From Blastocladiella britannica (Eukaryota; Blastocladiomycota; Blastocladiomycetes; Blastocladiales; Blastocladiaceae), in the NCBI GenBank assembly GCA_025349905.2, contig MU624889.1, forward strand, positions 1-18,593: DNA of 18,593 nt. The letters are read 5' to 3'. The notes beneath the pieces were generated by a model. That model was not told the DNA's origin, did no database searches, and saw only the letters and a list, made by a program, of their open reading frames with translations. Position numbers and translations under genes: made by a program. Positions 1-8,741 of the stretch are shown here, piece by piece (position 1 is the stretch's first letter; every line of letters begins with the position of its first letter).

Positions 1-112
1 CGGATTCGTGGGAAGTGGGCAAACTTTGGCGCTGGCTCTTTGCTTTGTTTCATTTTTCACGAAAAAGTCAATAATAGAAGAGAAATACACAACGACTCGT
101 CCGCCAGCCGCC

Positions 113-798
113 ATGCACAGGACAAGGCCGACGACAGGAGGAGACGGGAACGACGGGCAGCAGCAGCAAAAAACGCGAGCGCGAGCGCGAACGCAGCAGC
201 AAACGCGAACGCAGCAGCAAACGCGGACACAGCCTCAACCACAGCCGCAACATCCAGCAGATGCAGCAGCATGGCCGCCAACTTCGTTCATGACGCTGAA
301 TTCCGACCACCTGAGCGAGTCACCGACGCGTCCCGACCCGTACCCTGCCATTCGCGGTATCGCCGAGCCTTTGATTCATTCATGACGCGTTACTCACAAT
401 CAAAAGATGAATAGACTGGATCGCACGATCTCTCGCTGTCCATGAGACCGTCACCATCCTGGCCATCGAGCCCTGGCTGGCGTGCACCGTGACGGTCATT
501 ACGTCGGCGTGCGTCGAGGGGATTGCCGTCTTGCAAGGTCTCTATTTTTTTCTTGCCTCTCCAACGCATTCCAGTCCTCACCAAAAAGAAAATGCAAACA
601 GAACTCGGCACACTGACCATGGAAGAGCTCCCGGGCCAAGAATCGGGGTGCTTGCATGCTGTCCTTGGCCGTGGCGATCGGGCAGGTCGATATATTCCCA
701 CCATCCTTGCCACTCCCGCATCTTCCAGCAGCCAAGCCAGCAACAACAGCAACAACCACGGCCCCGTCTTTGTCCCAACGTGGGGCACCAAAAACTGA
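113..798 (+). CDS. Unrecognised three-exon gene, possible Alba-like fold
   Basis: Predicted CDS is join(113..356,415..537,575..798), giving 196 aa. Start 113 has a GCCGCC-ATG context. The first 60 residues are low-complexity Gln/Thr/Arg/Pro, with an 18-bp tandem repeat. Exon 2 is short but clearly coding: third positions are almost all C or G. The 58-nt intron and the short 37-nt intron keep one frame (phases 1 and 1). After splicing, the middle reads as an amphipathic helix (AIRDWIARSLAVHE), a strand (TVTILAI) and a second hydrophobic helix (TVTVITSACVEGIAVLQVL), then a charged stretch and an Asn/Ser-rich tail ending FVPTWGTKN. Helix, strand and a T-V-T-V helix vaguely recall Alba-domain RNA-binding proteins (Rpp25 group), but no diagnostic motif is present, so function is left open. 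An alternative in-frame start is 290 (poor context). The true start could lie left of the window. The gene ends 29 bp from the opposing ceramidase stop. Confidence 0.5.
186..226 (+). repeat. 18-bp tandem repeat, coding
   Basis: An 18-bp unit (cgcgaacgcagcagcaaa) occurs at 186-203 and 204-221, followed by a partial third copy. It encodes repeats of Thr-Arg-Thr-Gln-Gln-Gln in the N-terminal region of the first gene. Degenerate GCGAGC units precede it, so the region probably expands and contracts by slippage. Confidence 0.85.
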
Positions 799-827
799 AT
801 TTAAATGCAAGACAGATTTTATATGTG

Positions 828-1988
828 TTATTGCTTTTTCTTTCCCTTACCGGCGGCGGCAGCGGTAGCAGCATGCATCTGCCGCGCCTCCGAGCCGACC
901 ACAATGACGGGTAGGAATCCGCCGATCCACCGCACGCCCGTGTCCCACACTTTGCCGCCCTCGCTCCAGGCAACCGCATGCCGCGCGTTCTCCGCCCGTG
1001 GATCGCGCGCGACCACATTCACGCGCGCCGCCACGAGGTACGTGACAATCAAGTACGATCCGTACCCCGACCACCAGTGCCAGAACCCATGCAGTTCCAA
1101 AAAGAATCGCCACGGGTAACCCACTTGCTCCTTGAGCGGCAGGAGGTGCGAGTAGCACAAGAGATTGTCGGCCAGCCAGTGGAGCCATCCGAACAAGTAC
1201 GAGAACATGCCGAGGTACAGGATGCGCGGGGTGGTTGGGCCCAGGACGGTTGCGAGGCGTGGGGTCGGGCGCGAGAAGGGGACGCTGATTTCGGTCGTGG
1301 TCGCGTTCTCGTCCCCGAATGATCCTTCTGCCGGTGAGTCCATGGCTCCCGGAACTGCATGCGCAAAGTACCGGCGCAGACCCATTGCCTGGAACCCGAT
1401 GGTGACGGGCATCAGGCCGTAAAAAATTTGGAAAAAGTCGACCGAGCGGTTCATGATGTACACGGCCGTGACCCATGCCGGGTACGTGTAGATGGCGATC
1501 TGGGCCCAGAGGGGCGGGCGGACGAGCCATGGGTCGAATCTTCATAAGGTTTGAAATCAGTGTCTGCTCATCGCCCAATGAATGGAAAATGAAAATAACG
1601 CACGCGCAGTAAATAAAGTTGCTGCTGCCAAAGAGCATGGGCACCTCGTCCAAGAGCTGCGTCCAGTACGTGAGGGTGCCGTGAAAGAGGCCCGAGCCCA
1701 GGCCAACAATCACCAGGAACCCGTAGCCCCACCAGAACCGGCGCTCTAGTTTGGCCTTGGTGACCCAGTACATGCCGAATAGGCCAAGGGAAATGGTGGT
1801 GAGGTTGGAAAAAGTGTTCACAAACTCGGCAATGTGGGTCAGGACCTCAAAGTTGGCCTCGCACCAGTCGACCAGGGCATCTAGTTTTTTTTTAGTTGGA
1901 TATTTTATAACGACGAAAGATGGTACATTGTACCAGTGACCCAGGTGTGGTGGTCCGTTGACCGGTTGGGATCGTGGGCGGGTTGCAT
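828..1988 (-). CDS. Alkaline ceramidase (YPC1/YDC1/ACER family)
   Basis: Hydrolyses ceramide or phytoceramide to a long-chain base and fatty acid in the ER/Golgi membrane. CDS complement(join(828..1539,1604..1880,1934..1988)), 347 aa. All known active-site positions of human ACER3 have counterparts. The calcium ligands lie in DWCEANFEVLTHIAEF: D23, W24, E26, N28 and E37. S81, H85 and D96 follow in GSGLFHGTL...LLDE, and the zinc histidines H261 and H265 are in LHGFWHWW. The 53-nt intron joins TWVT to DALVDW. The 64-nt intron (GTGCGT donor, CTGAT branch) joins FIYCA to FDPW; removing it restores the family's usual spacing, so the apparent frame change is an intron, not a mutation. Seven membrane spans are expected for the family, and several hydrophobic stretches are visible. 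A loop of about 50 residues before the last conserved block is longer than in human ACER3. The C-terminus KKKQ fits a di-lysine ER-retrieval signal. The start is the first Met upstream of TWVT in frame; its neighbour MYG1 begins 63 bp away on the other strand. Confidence 0.95.
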
Positions 1989-2051
1989 CTCTTCTTGCGT
2001 TTTTGGTGTTCGCTCCACTTTCCTGGCCTGGAGGGAGAAGAAAAAAAAAGA

Positions 2052-3238
2052 ATGTTTCGTCGGCTCCTTCGTCCTCTCGCACATCAACAACTGCAACGAC
2101 GAACCATCATGTCTGCCTCTCCGTCGTCCCCTGCCGCCAAGCGTGCACGTATCCAGGTTTCTTTTTTTCTCTTCATCAAGTCCACCTCAAGACGCTAAAT
2201 ATTGTATAACAGAAGACTATCGTCACCCACTCGGGCTCCTTCCACGCCGACGAGGCCCTGGCGGTGCACATGCTGCGTCTCCTGCCCGAGTACCGCGACG
2301 CGAACGTGGTGCGCTCGCGCGACCCTGCCGTGTGGGCCGAGGCGTCGATCCTGGTGGACGTCGGCGCCAAGTACGACCCGAGCGTGCACCAGTACGACCA
2401 CCACCAGCGCGAGTTTACCGACACGTTCGATGCCGCGCACACCGTCACTCGGCTGTCGTCGGCGGGCCTCGTGTACAAGCACTTTGGCCTACGGGCGCTG
2501 TCGTCGCTGCTCCTTGGCGACGGTGGTGATCAGGACGAGACCAAGGCGGCCAAGGTGGGCGCGGTGTACGCGCGGCTGTATGACGACCTGATCGAGGCAT
2601 TCGACGCCATCGACAATGGTGTCTCGCGGTACCCGCGCACCGCTACCGCCGCCTACAAGGACGCGACGTCGCTGTCGTCGGTGGTGGCCAAGCTCAACCC
2701 ATACGACGGCGAGCCCAATGCCACTGCTGACGGCCAGTTTGCGCGCGCAGTAGCCGTGGTCGGGTCTCACTTTGACCGCAGTGCCCTGCACCTGTACCAC
2801 GCGTGGCTTCCCGCCCGCGCCATTGTGCGCGACGCGCTGGCGGCCCGGGTGACGCGCGGCCACTTGATCGTGATGGAGTCGTTCGCGCCATGGAAGGATC
2901 ACCTGGTGGATCTGGAGGTCGAGGCGGGTTTGGGTGCCTTGGCAGCCACCGTGACGGCTCCCTTGGCCGAGAAGCAGGAGTTGCCGAGTGAGTTGCCGCT
3001 GTACGTGGTGTTTCCTGACCCGTCGGGGTCGTGGCGCATCCAGGCGGTTCCCGTGCACCCGGACTCGTTCGAGTGCCGCAAGCCGTTGCCGGCGGCGTGG
3101 CGTGGGGTGCGTGATACGGCGCTGGACGCGCTGACGGGCGCGCCCGGCGGCGTGTTTATCCATGCCGCGGGCTTTATTGGTGGGCACCAGACCCGCGAGG
3201 GCGCCATCAAGCTGGCCGAGATGGCCGTGGACATGTAA
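2052..3238 (+). CDS. MYG1: MYG1 family 3'-5' RNA exonuclease
   Basis: CDS join(2052..2156,2213..3238), 375 aa plus stop, or 376 codons counted with the split arrangement at 105 + 1026 nt. MYG1 belongs to the DHH superfamily; the human protein is a 3'-5' exonuclease processing RNA in mitochondria and nucleolus. Seen here are the metal-site motif THSGSFHADEA (H41, H46, D48), VDVG, the DHH triad D97-H98-H99 in QYDHHQREF, LSSAGL, the central WLPARA segment and the C-terminal GFIGGHQTREGA. The whole length aligns without gaps of note. The 56-nt intron (2157-2212) is phase 0, just before KTIVTHSG. The N-terminus MFRRLLRPLAHQQLQRRT is Arg-rich, Leu-rich and acid-free, as a mitochondrial presequence should be. 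A second Met at 2109 (residue 20) opens a basic PAAKRARIQ segment. The 5' leader holds an A-tract directly before the start and overlaps the promoter of the divergent ceramidase gene. Confidence 0.96.
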
Positions 3239-3470
3239 ATCTTCATTTCTACGCCACACTTTGCTTTCGGTGGCACACGCACACCAGCTTCCTCTCGCCC
3301 TTCGTTTGCTCCTCTTTACTCTGCTGCAGGTTGATTCGATTTGATTCGATTTGATTTACACCTGCTCCTCCTTGGCCCGAACCAAGTTGGACTCTGTTTG
3401 CGGAAATTTCTTGAATTGATTGAGCCACTCCAAGCACCCTCTTTCTTCAAGCCAACCGAAAAAAAAAAAA
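3239..3470. other. Intergenic spacer with GATTCGATTT repeat and A-tract
   Basis: This 232-bp gap holds the MYG1 3' end and the promoter/leader of the zinc-finger gene. A short tandem repeat of gattcgattt lies at about 3332-3356. The gap ends in a run of about 12 adenines (3459-3470) abutting the ATG. I see no RNA gene or conserved site in it. Confidence 0.6.
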
Positions 3471-6077
3471 ATGAGACGAGCTATCGCCACTACCAATACT
3501 TCCGAGTCTGAACCACCGTCAACAGCAACTTCACGCCCAAACGATCCCTTGCTGGTGCTTGCCCTTGCAGCCAGGACGGGTGCGTCTTTCGTTAAATCTG
3601 TTATTATCTGTTTTCAGCAAACCAACTGCACGCCACTCACCAATTGCTCTTCAAAAACGAAAAGCTGCTGCCGCGACCACTTCTGCTGCTGCGTCCACTG
3701 CCTCCAAACCCATTCTTACGACTGCTGCTGTGCCAACAACAACAACTGCAACAACAACAACTGCAACATACCCACCACCACTCCACTACGGCGGCCCCGA
3801 GTTCCCCAACTTAATGGACCCAGCGCTGTTCCCGCTCTGGGCGCTCCTGGAAGCAGAGGCTGCGCAGATGCAGTCGCAGTCCCCGCAACAACGACAACAA
3901 CAGTTGGCACTACCACTTCCTCCACTGCCCTCTTCCATGCCGTCCCCGTCGGTGCTCGACTTACTCCCACCCGACTCGCCCGCCTTTGCGTCCCCACTCG
4001 TCATTCGGCGTGGGTCTGCGCCTCCCCTCCCTTCCTCCACCATTGGTGGTGGTGATGATCCCATGGACCTCGAAGTGCCCGTTGGTCTGGAATCTAGTCG
4101 CCGTACTGCGGCCAACAACGATGGCAATGGTAACGCCAGTGGCAGCATCACGCTGCCACTGACGCGACTAAAACAGCTGGCGAGCCACTGGAGTGATGAT
4201 GAGGAGGATGGCCACCACCGGGATATGGCTGGAAGCGTAGAGAACCACACTGCCGCAGTGGATGCGGCCGATAGCGTTCGAGTCATTCGCGAAAAGGATC
4301 TGGATTCCAACGGGCGCCGGAGGAGCTTTCGGTCGGCGCGCGATTTGGCGGCCGCGAGCATCGGACTGGACACAACGTCGTCACAACAGCCGACACTGTC
4401 GGCCGGGTTGCTGCCATTCGCGCAACAACAGCAACAACATCACCACCTTCAACAGCAGCAACACCTTCGCCTCCAGCTCAAGCGCGATGCGTCGTCGCCC
4501 GCTCTAGACACGACTGCGCGCAAGCGAAAGCGGTCGATGCGTGCCGCCCCACCTGCAGCGGTCTCCGTACTGCCGCACACGGTCGTACCAACGACTGAAA
4601 CCATGCCGCCGACGCCACCGCCATCGGGCCCGCACTCGCGCATGCCGACGCCTCCCTCAGCCCCGCTGTCGTCGATGCTGAGCCCAACGTCGTTTTCGTT
4701 TGCCTTGGCCGAGCCCGGCGTGTTCATGGCCACGCAAGCGCTGGCGTCCGTGTCGCTGTTCACTCCGCCTGGGTCGTCTCCGGTGACCAGCACGATTCCG
4801 ATGCACGCCGGTATGCTCCCGCCGCCACTTGGAGTGATGCCGTCGCCGCCGCCTCCCGGAATGCAGTCGCACACTCCACCGATGCTGTTGCCGGGAGGAG
4901 GAGAACCGCCTATGGGTCCTCGACATGGTGGGTTGCTTTCCTCGACGGGCGTCACTTTGCCGTACGTCCGCATGCACTCCTTTGCCACCGGCGGATTCGA
5001 TGGGTCGTCGTCTTTGTCATCGCCATCGTCGTCTTCCTCGCCCTATACGACTTTGGGAATCTCGTCGACTGTTCCACTAGGTCCACCAGGTGTCGAATCA
5101 TACCACCACCAACTGCGTCGATTTTCAACGCACCAGTACTCGGCTGGCGCAGCAGCGCAGCTCCCCCCAATTCAGTTTGACTTTTCGGGATGCTCGACGC
5201 CGTACGGGGAGCTGATGCACTTGCAGCACCGGCGCGCGTCCTATCACGAGCACCCTCAGCACCCTCAGCAGCAGCAGAAACCGCTCCAGCCGCTTCTGCC
5301 GCGCCCACTGCCGCAACAACCACTGAGTCACGAGGAGCAGCAACACCAAGTCGCGAATGACGGGCTTGCGGTGTTTGTGCCGCTCGGGTACGACCCGCAG
5401 GCGCCGGATGGCAGCGGTGGGGCAGGAGGAGGCGGAGGTGGAGCCGCGGGTGGCGGCGGGGCCGATGCGCTGGAACATGCGGCGTCCGGGTCGTCGACGT
5501 CGTCGGCTGAGGGACAGCAATTCCCTTGCAACGCGTGCGGCAAAGTGTTTACGCGGTCGTACAATCTCAAGTCTCACCTCAAGACCCACACGGCCGAGAA
5601 ACCGTACGTGTGCACGCACTGCAGCAAAGGGTTTGCCAGGAAACAAGACTGTTTGCGGCACGAGCGGATTCACACCAACGGTACTTTTTACTCGTTGCCT
5701 TTTTTTAATAATCACTAACGCGTTTTTGAATAGATCGGCCATTCCAATGCCCGCGGTGCCTGGCGTCGTTCACGCGGCACGACGCGCTGACGAGGCACGA
5801 GTTCACGTGCGCGGTGGCGGCGGCAGCGGCCATGGGTCCCAAGGGCGAGGCGGCTGCGAAGGCGTACGCGGCGCGGCTCAAGGCGCGCGCTGGCCGCCGG
5901 CACTCGGTGTTTATGCAGCACGTGGCTGAGGCGGCGGCGGCTACCGGTACCACGCCGACCAGCTCGACGGGATCGGGCACGCCGGCGCCCGACGACCAGG
6001 ATCGTAGTGCTGTTGCTGGATCAGCTGCTACCGAGTCTCAGGGTGGTGAAGGCGACCGGTCAGAATCCCCCCAATGA
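3471..6077 (+). CDS. C2H2 zinc-finger transcription factor, Crz1-like fingers
   Basis: Predicted CDS join(3471..3583,3618..5680,5734..6077), 839 aa. Three adjacent fingers lie near the C-terminus: C675-C678-H691-H695, C703-C706-H719-H723, and a third spaced C731-C734-H747-C751, i.e. CCHC. The first two, with TRSYNLKSHLKTHT and ARKQDCLRHERIHT, resemble the calcineurin-responsive factor Crz1/CrzA (TRxYNLxSHLRTHT, ARQHDxKRHExLHT). The third finger exists only after removing a 53-nt intron with a perfect CACTAAC branch site. The remainder is disordered: Pro/Ser/Gln-rich with poly-Gln/His tracts around residues 305-330 and 590-605, a basic RKRKRS nuclear signal near 339-344, and a Gly-rich run before the fingers. 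No convincing PxIxIT calcineurin dock was found. The first intron is only 34 nt, so the exact N-terminus is uncertain; Met at 3814 is a fallback start. Family assignment is firm, orthology to Crz1 is not. Confidence 0.85.
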
Positions 6078-6248
6078 GTATCAGTGTCGTCGTCACGCGA
6101 GAGTCCTCTCCGAGAGAGTCTGAGAGTGTGTGTCTTTATTGTACATTTGTGCGTGAATGTGTGTCTCCGTATACTTTTTTACTCTAAATTCGAAATCAGT
6201 CAGTATCAGCAGCCTCTCTTTCAAAAAAAATTATATATAAGGAAGAAA

Positions 6249-7758
6249 ATGAATACCATCCCCGCTACCCTGCGCACCCCGCACGTCTCTCCGCGCGTGC
6301 GCCTGGCCATCGAGTCGCTGTTGCTGCAGCTCCGGCGCCGGCAACTTATCGGGTCGCACCTGGTGGCCGAACGCATCCTGGACGTGATGCGCATGATCGT
6401 GTCGTCGGGCAAGTGGGGCACCGTGGACGTGCTGATCGACCTCATCAAGCTGGTGGGCGGCCGGTGCCAGCTCGCGCAGCCCACGGAACTGTGCATCGGC
6501 AACACGGTGCGGCGGCTGCTGGCGGTGATCCGCGAAGAGTGCCATCAGCTGGTGGCCGATAACCCGGCGGTGTTGCTCGAGACGACGTCGTTGGCGGCTC
6601 CCAAGGCTGCTGCAACTGGTACTGGTGCTACTGCAGCTTCGACGGCGGCGGCGACTGCGGCGGCGGTCCATGCTGCCGCCCACCACCACGGCCGAGGGAC
6701 CGCTGGTCGTACTGGCGGTGGTGGTGCCAACAACGGCGTCGGCAGCGTCGGCGGCGTGTTCTCGCTGTTCCCGGACGCCGACTCGGAGGCCCCACTGGAT
6801 CTGTCGCGTATCCGGTCCACCAACACCAAGTTCCTGTTTGTCGAGACCGTCAACGAGATGATTGACGAGCTTCGGTCGCTGCACGACTCGATTGCGGGCC
6901 AGTCGCTGAGCCATATTCACTCCAAGTACGTTCTCCTCCAGTTGTATTGTTTATGTGTACACTGACTGACCTCGATTTATTAGCGAAATCATCCTCACCT
7001 GCGGCGACTCCACCACCGCCGCCACCTTCTTCAAGTACGCGGCCAAGAAGCGCACGTTCAGCGTGATTGTGGTCGAGTCGGCCCCGAGCTACGCGGGCCG
7101 GTCGCTCGCCGCCACGCTCGCAGCGTCTGGAATCGACACCACGCTGATCCCGGACGCGGCCGCGTTTGCAGTCATGTCGCGCGTGAACAAGGTCGTGCTA
7201 TCGACGCACGCGGTGCTAGCCAACGGTGGGCTAGTCGCCACCGCGGGCGCCGAAATGCTCGCCGCCGCCGCCAAACACTACGGCGTGCCCGTGGTAGTGG
7301 TGGCGGGTCTGTACAAGCTGACCCCACGGCACCCGTTTGACGTGGACGCGTTGACTGCCCCTGCGGCCCCCGCGGCCGTGGCGCGGTACGCCGACGACGC
7401 GCTGGTGCGTGACTGCGAGGTGATAGCGCCCACCGCCGACTACGTGCCGCCCGAACTGGTGTCGTTGTTCATCACCAACGAGGGCGCGTTCCCGCCGTCG
7501 TACATTTACCGGTTGTTGTCGGAATCGTTCCACCCGGACGACTTGGACTTGGTGCCGCGCGCGGGGGCGTTTGATCGGGCGGTCGCGGCCGTGCAGCGCA
7601 AGGGCGTACCTGCACCACTACCTGCTGCTTCCGCCAGGGCGTCCAAGGCGTCATCTACTTCCACTGGTAAGGGTATGAAGGGTGCCGTTGCTGCGGCTGT
7701 TGAAGAGGACAGCGACAGCGACGAGGACGAAGAGGAGAATGATGAGAACGAAGCCTAA
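6249..7758 (+). CDS. GCD7: Translation initiation factor eIF2B subunit beta
   Basis: Regulatory subunit of eIF2B, the guanine nucleotide exchange factor for eIF2; with the alpha and delta subunits it senses phosphorylated eIF2. CDS join(6249..6925,6984..7758), 483 aa. The N-terminal helical domain (1-110) precedes the Rossmann-like domain, marked by HSNEIILTCGDS, DAAAFAVMSRVNKVVLSTHAVLANG, the KLTPRHPF loop, DYVPPELVSLFITNEGAFPPSYIYRL and a terminal HPDDLDLV. The 58-nt intron (6926-6983; ACTGAC branch) splits the Asn codon of HSN. It is longer than yeast GCD7 (381 aa) and human EIF2B2 (351 aa), from two additions: an Ala/Thr/Gly/His low-complexity insertion at about 115-169, between the helical and Rossmann domains, and a C-terminal acidic tail at about 466-483. 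Start 6249 is preceded by an A-rich leader and begins the conserved domain quickly. Its stop is 16 bp from the stop of the opposing PP1-inhibitor gene. Confidence 0.95.
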
Positions 7759-7765
7759 TTTATAT

Positions 7766-7771
7766 TTTATT
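7766..7771 (-). terminator. Poly(A) signal AATAAA for PP1 inhibitor 2 gene
   Basis: TTTATT on the plus strand reads AATAAA on the minus strand, four bases past the inhibitor-2 stop codon. It lies inside the 16-bp gap before the opposing eIF2B beta stop, so the cleavage site would fall within the eIF2B beta coding end. Confidence 0.4.
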
Positions 7772-7774
7772 TTC

Positions 7775-8550
7775 TTACTTGCTGGTCGAGGGAAGTGGAG
7801 GTACAGGCGGCACCGCCTTGCGTGACGACTTGGTGCCGCTGCTGCCGTCCACGTCCATGCGATCATCCTCTTCGTCTTCGTCATCGTCGTCTTCTTCCTC
7901 TTCCTCTTCCTCTTCCTCCTCGTCTTCGGCCATCATCTCGGCCCGCGCCCGCTCCAGCGCCTGGCGCATGTTGTAGTGCTGCGAACGCATGGCCAAGAAC
8001 TTGCGGTGGCGCTCGGCCGCTGTATATATATGTACATCAATAAGGTTTTTTTTTTACTTTGATCACATTGAGAAATAGGCATACCGTCCTCTTCGCTCTC
8101 GTCGTCGTGCCGGGCCGGGTGGTTCTCGTCGTCTTCGTCTTCGGACCATTCATTCGGATCAGCAGCAGCACCCGAAGCCAATGACGAAGGAGCCATAGCA
8201 GCGCCGCCACCACCAAGGACCATAGCGTCGGCCAGCTCGAGCGCGGGCACGCCCATATCGAGCGGATCAACGGACCCGCGGCGGTGGTCATCTTCATCGT
8301 GGTGCTCGGACGCATGTACAAAGGGGGTCTTTGGCTCATCAATCTTCATGCGCGTGCCCCGGTCCAGGTCGTGCAGGGCAATGGTGGCCTCGTCCCATTT
8401 CAGGTGCGACTGCGAGCCGAATTGCTGTTGGCCAGTACCAGGCGGTGGTGTGGTGGTGGTCGTGTGTAGCGACGGCGTGGAAGTCGACAGGGACGACGAC
8501 TTGAGGATCGGGCGCGGGGGCTGTGGGTTGGTCGGGGGCGCGTGGGACAT
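7775..8550 (-). CDS. Protein phosphatase 1 regulatory inhibitor 2 (GLC8-like)
   Basis: Intrinsically disordered protein that binds the PP1 catalytic subunit. CDS complement(join(7775..8019,8085..8550)), 236 aa. The three PP1 contact regions known from inhibitor-2 are in order: RPILK (13-17, cf. KGILK), SHLKWDE (48-54, cf. SQKWDE) with MKIDEPKTP (68-76), and a C-terminal helix ERHRKFLAMRSQHYNM (158-173, cf. HYNE). Thr75 in EPKTP matches the threonine phosphorylated by GSK3 in mammalian inhibitor-2, so phospho-control is likely. The 65-nt intron (8020-8084, GTATGC donor, phase 1) lies between an acidic EESEED-type block and the HYN helix. A Glu/Asp run follows the helix (about residues 186-206), encoded by TCTTCC-type repeats on the plus strand. 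The canonical Glu of HYNE is Met here. The 191-bp region upstream is shared with divergent succinyl-CoA ligase. Confidence 0.92.
7858..7926 (-). repeat. Glu/Asp-coding trinucleotide tract
   Basis: The plus strand shows an imperfect run of TCTTCC, TCGTCT and TCATCG units. On the minus strand this is GAA/GAG/GAC/GAT, coding the acidic run near the C-terminus of the PP1 inhibitor. Near-perfect hexamer repetition suggests slippage growth. Confidence 0.8.
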
Positions 8551-8741
8551 TATTTCTTTACTTTATACGCGGTATGAAAGAGAATCAAAGAAAAAAGACT
8601 TTGACCAAAAAATCGAGAAAAACGTGATGCAACATCAAAAAAGGTCCCCATTCCTCTCACGTTTAGGCCGTGTTGTTGATCTTCTTCGCCTTTCTCTTCC
8701 CCACGACCACGACCACCGACCAGTCTATAACGTCCTATATA
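8551..8741. promoter_or_regulatory. Divergent promoter, PP1 inhibitor 2 / succinyl-CoA ligase
   Basis: A 191-bp spacer between two head-to-head genes. It is A-rich towards the inhibitor gene and pyrimidine-rich towards the ligase. TATA-like strings (tctataac, ctatataatg) sit just before the ligase start. No further element is identifiable by eye. Confidence 0.45.

Noticed and set aside
847..2082. Continuous 411-residue minus frame as the ceramidase protein
   Set aside because: Its C-terminal half loses homology, while the spliced frame continues the family to its catalytic histidines. The N-terminal part includes the first intron.
2489..3259. Minus-strand 256-residue open frame opposite MYG1
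   Set aside because: It is antisense to conserved MYG1 sequence and rich in His/Arg/Gln, typical of a GC-bias shadow.
3420..4055. Alternative frame continuing from the ATG at 3471 with Cys-rich peptide
   Set aside because: It reads through the predicted intron into the out-of-frame shadow of the poly-Thr/Ala start of the zinc-finger protein. The apparent Cys runs come from TGC in a repeat-rich region.
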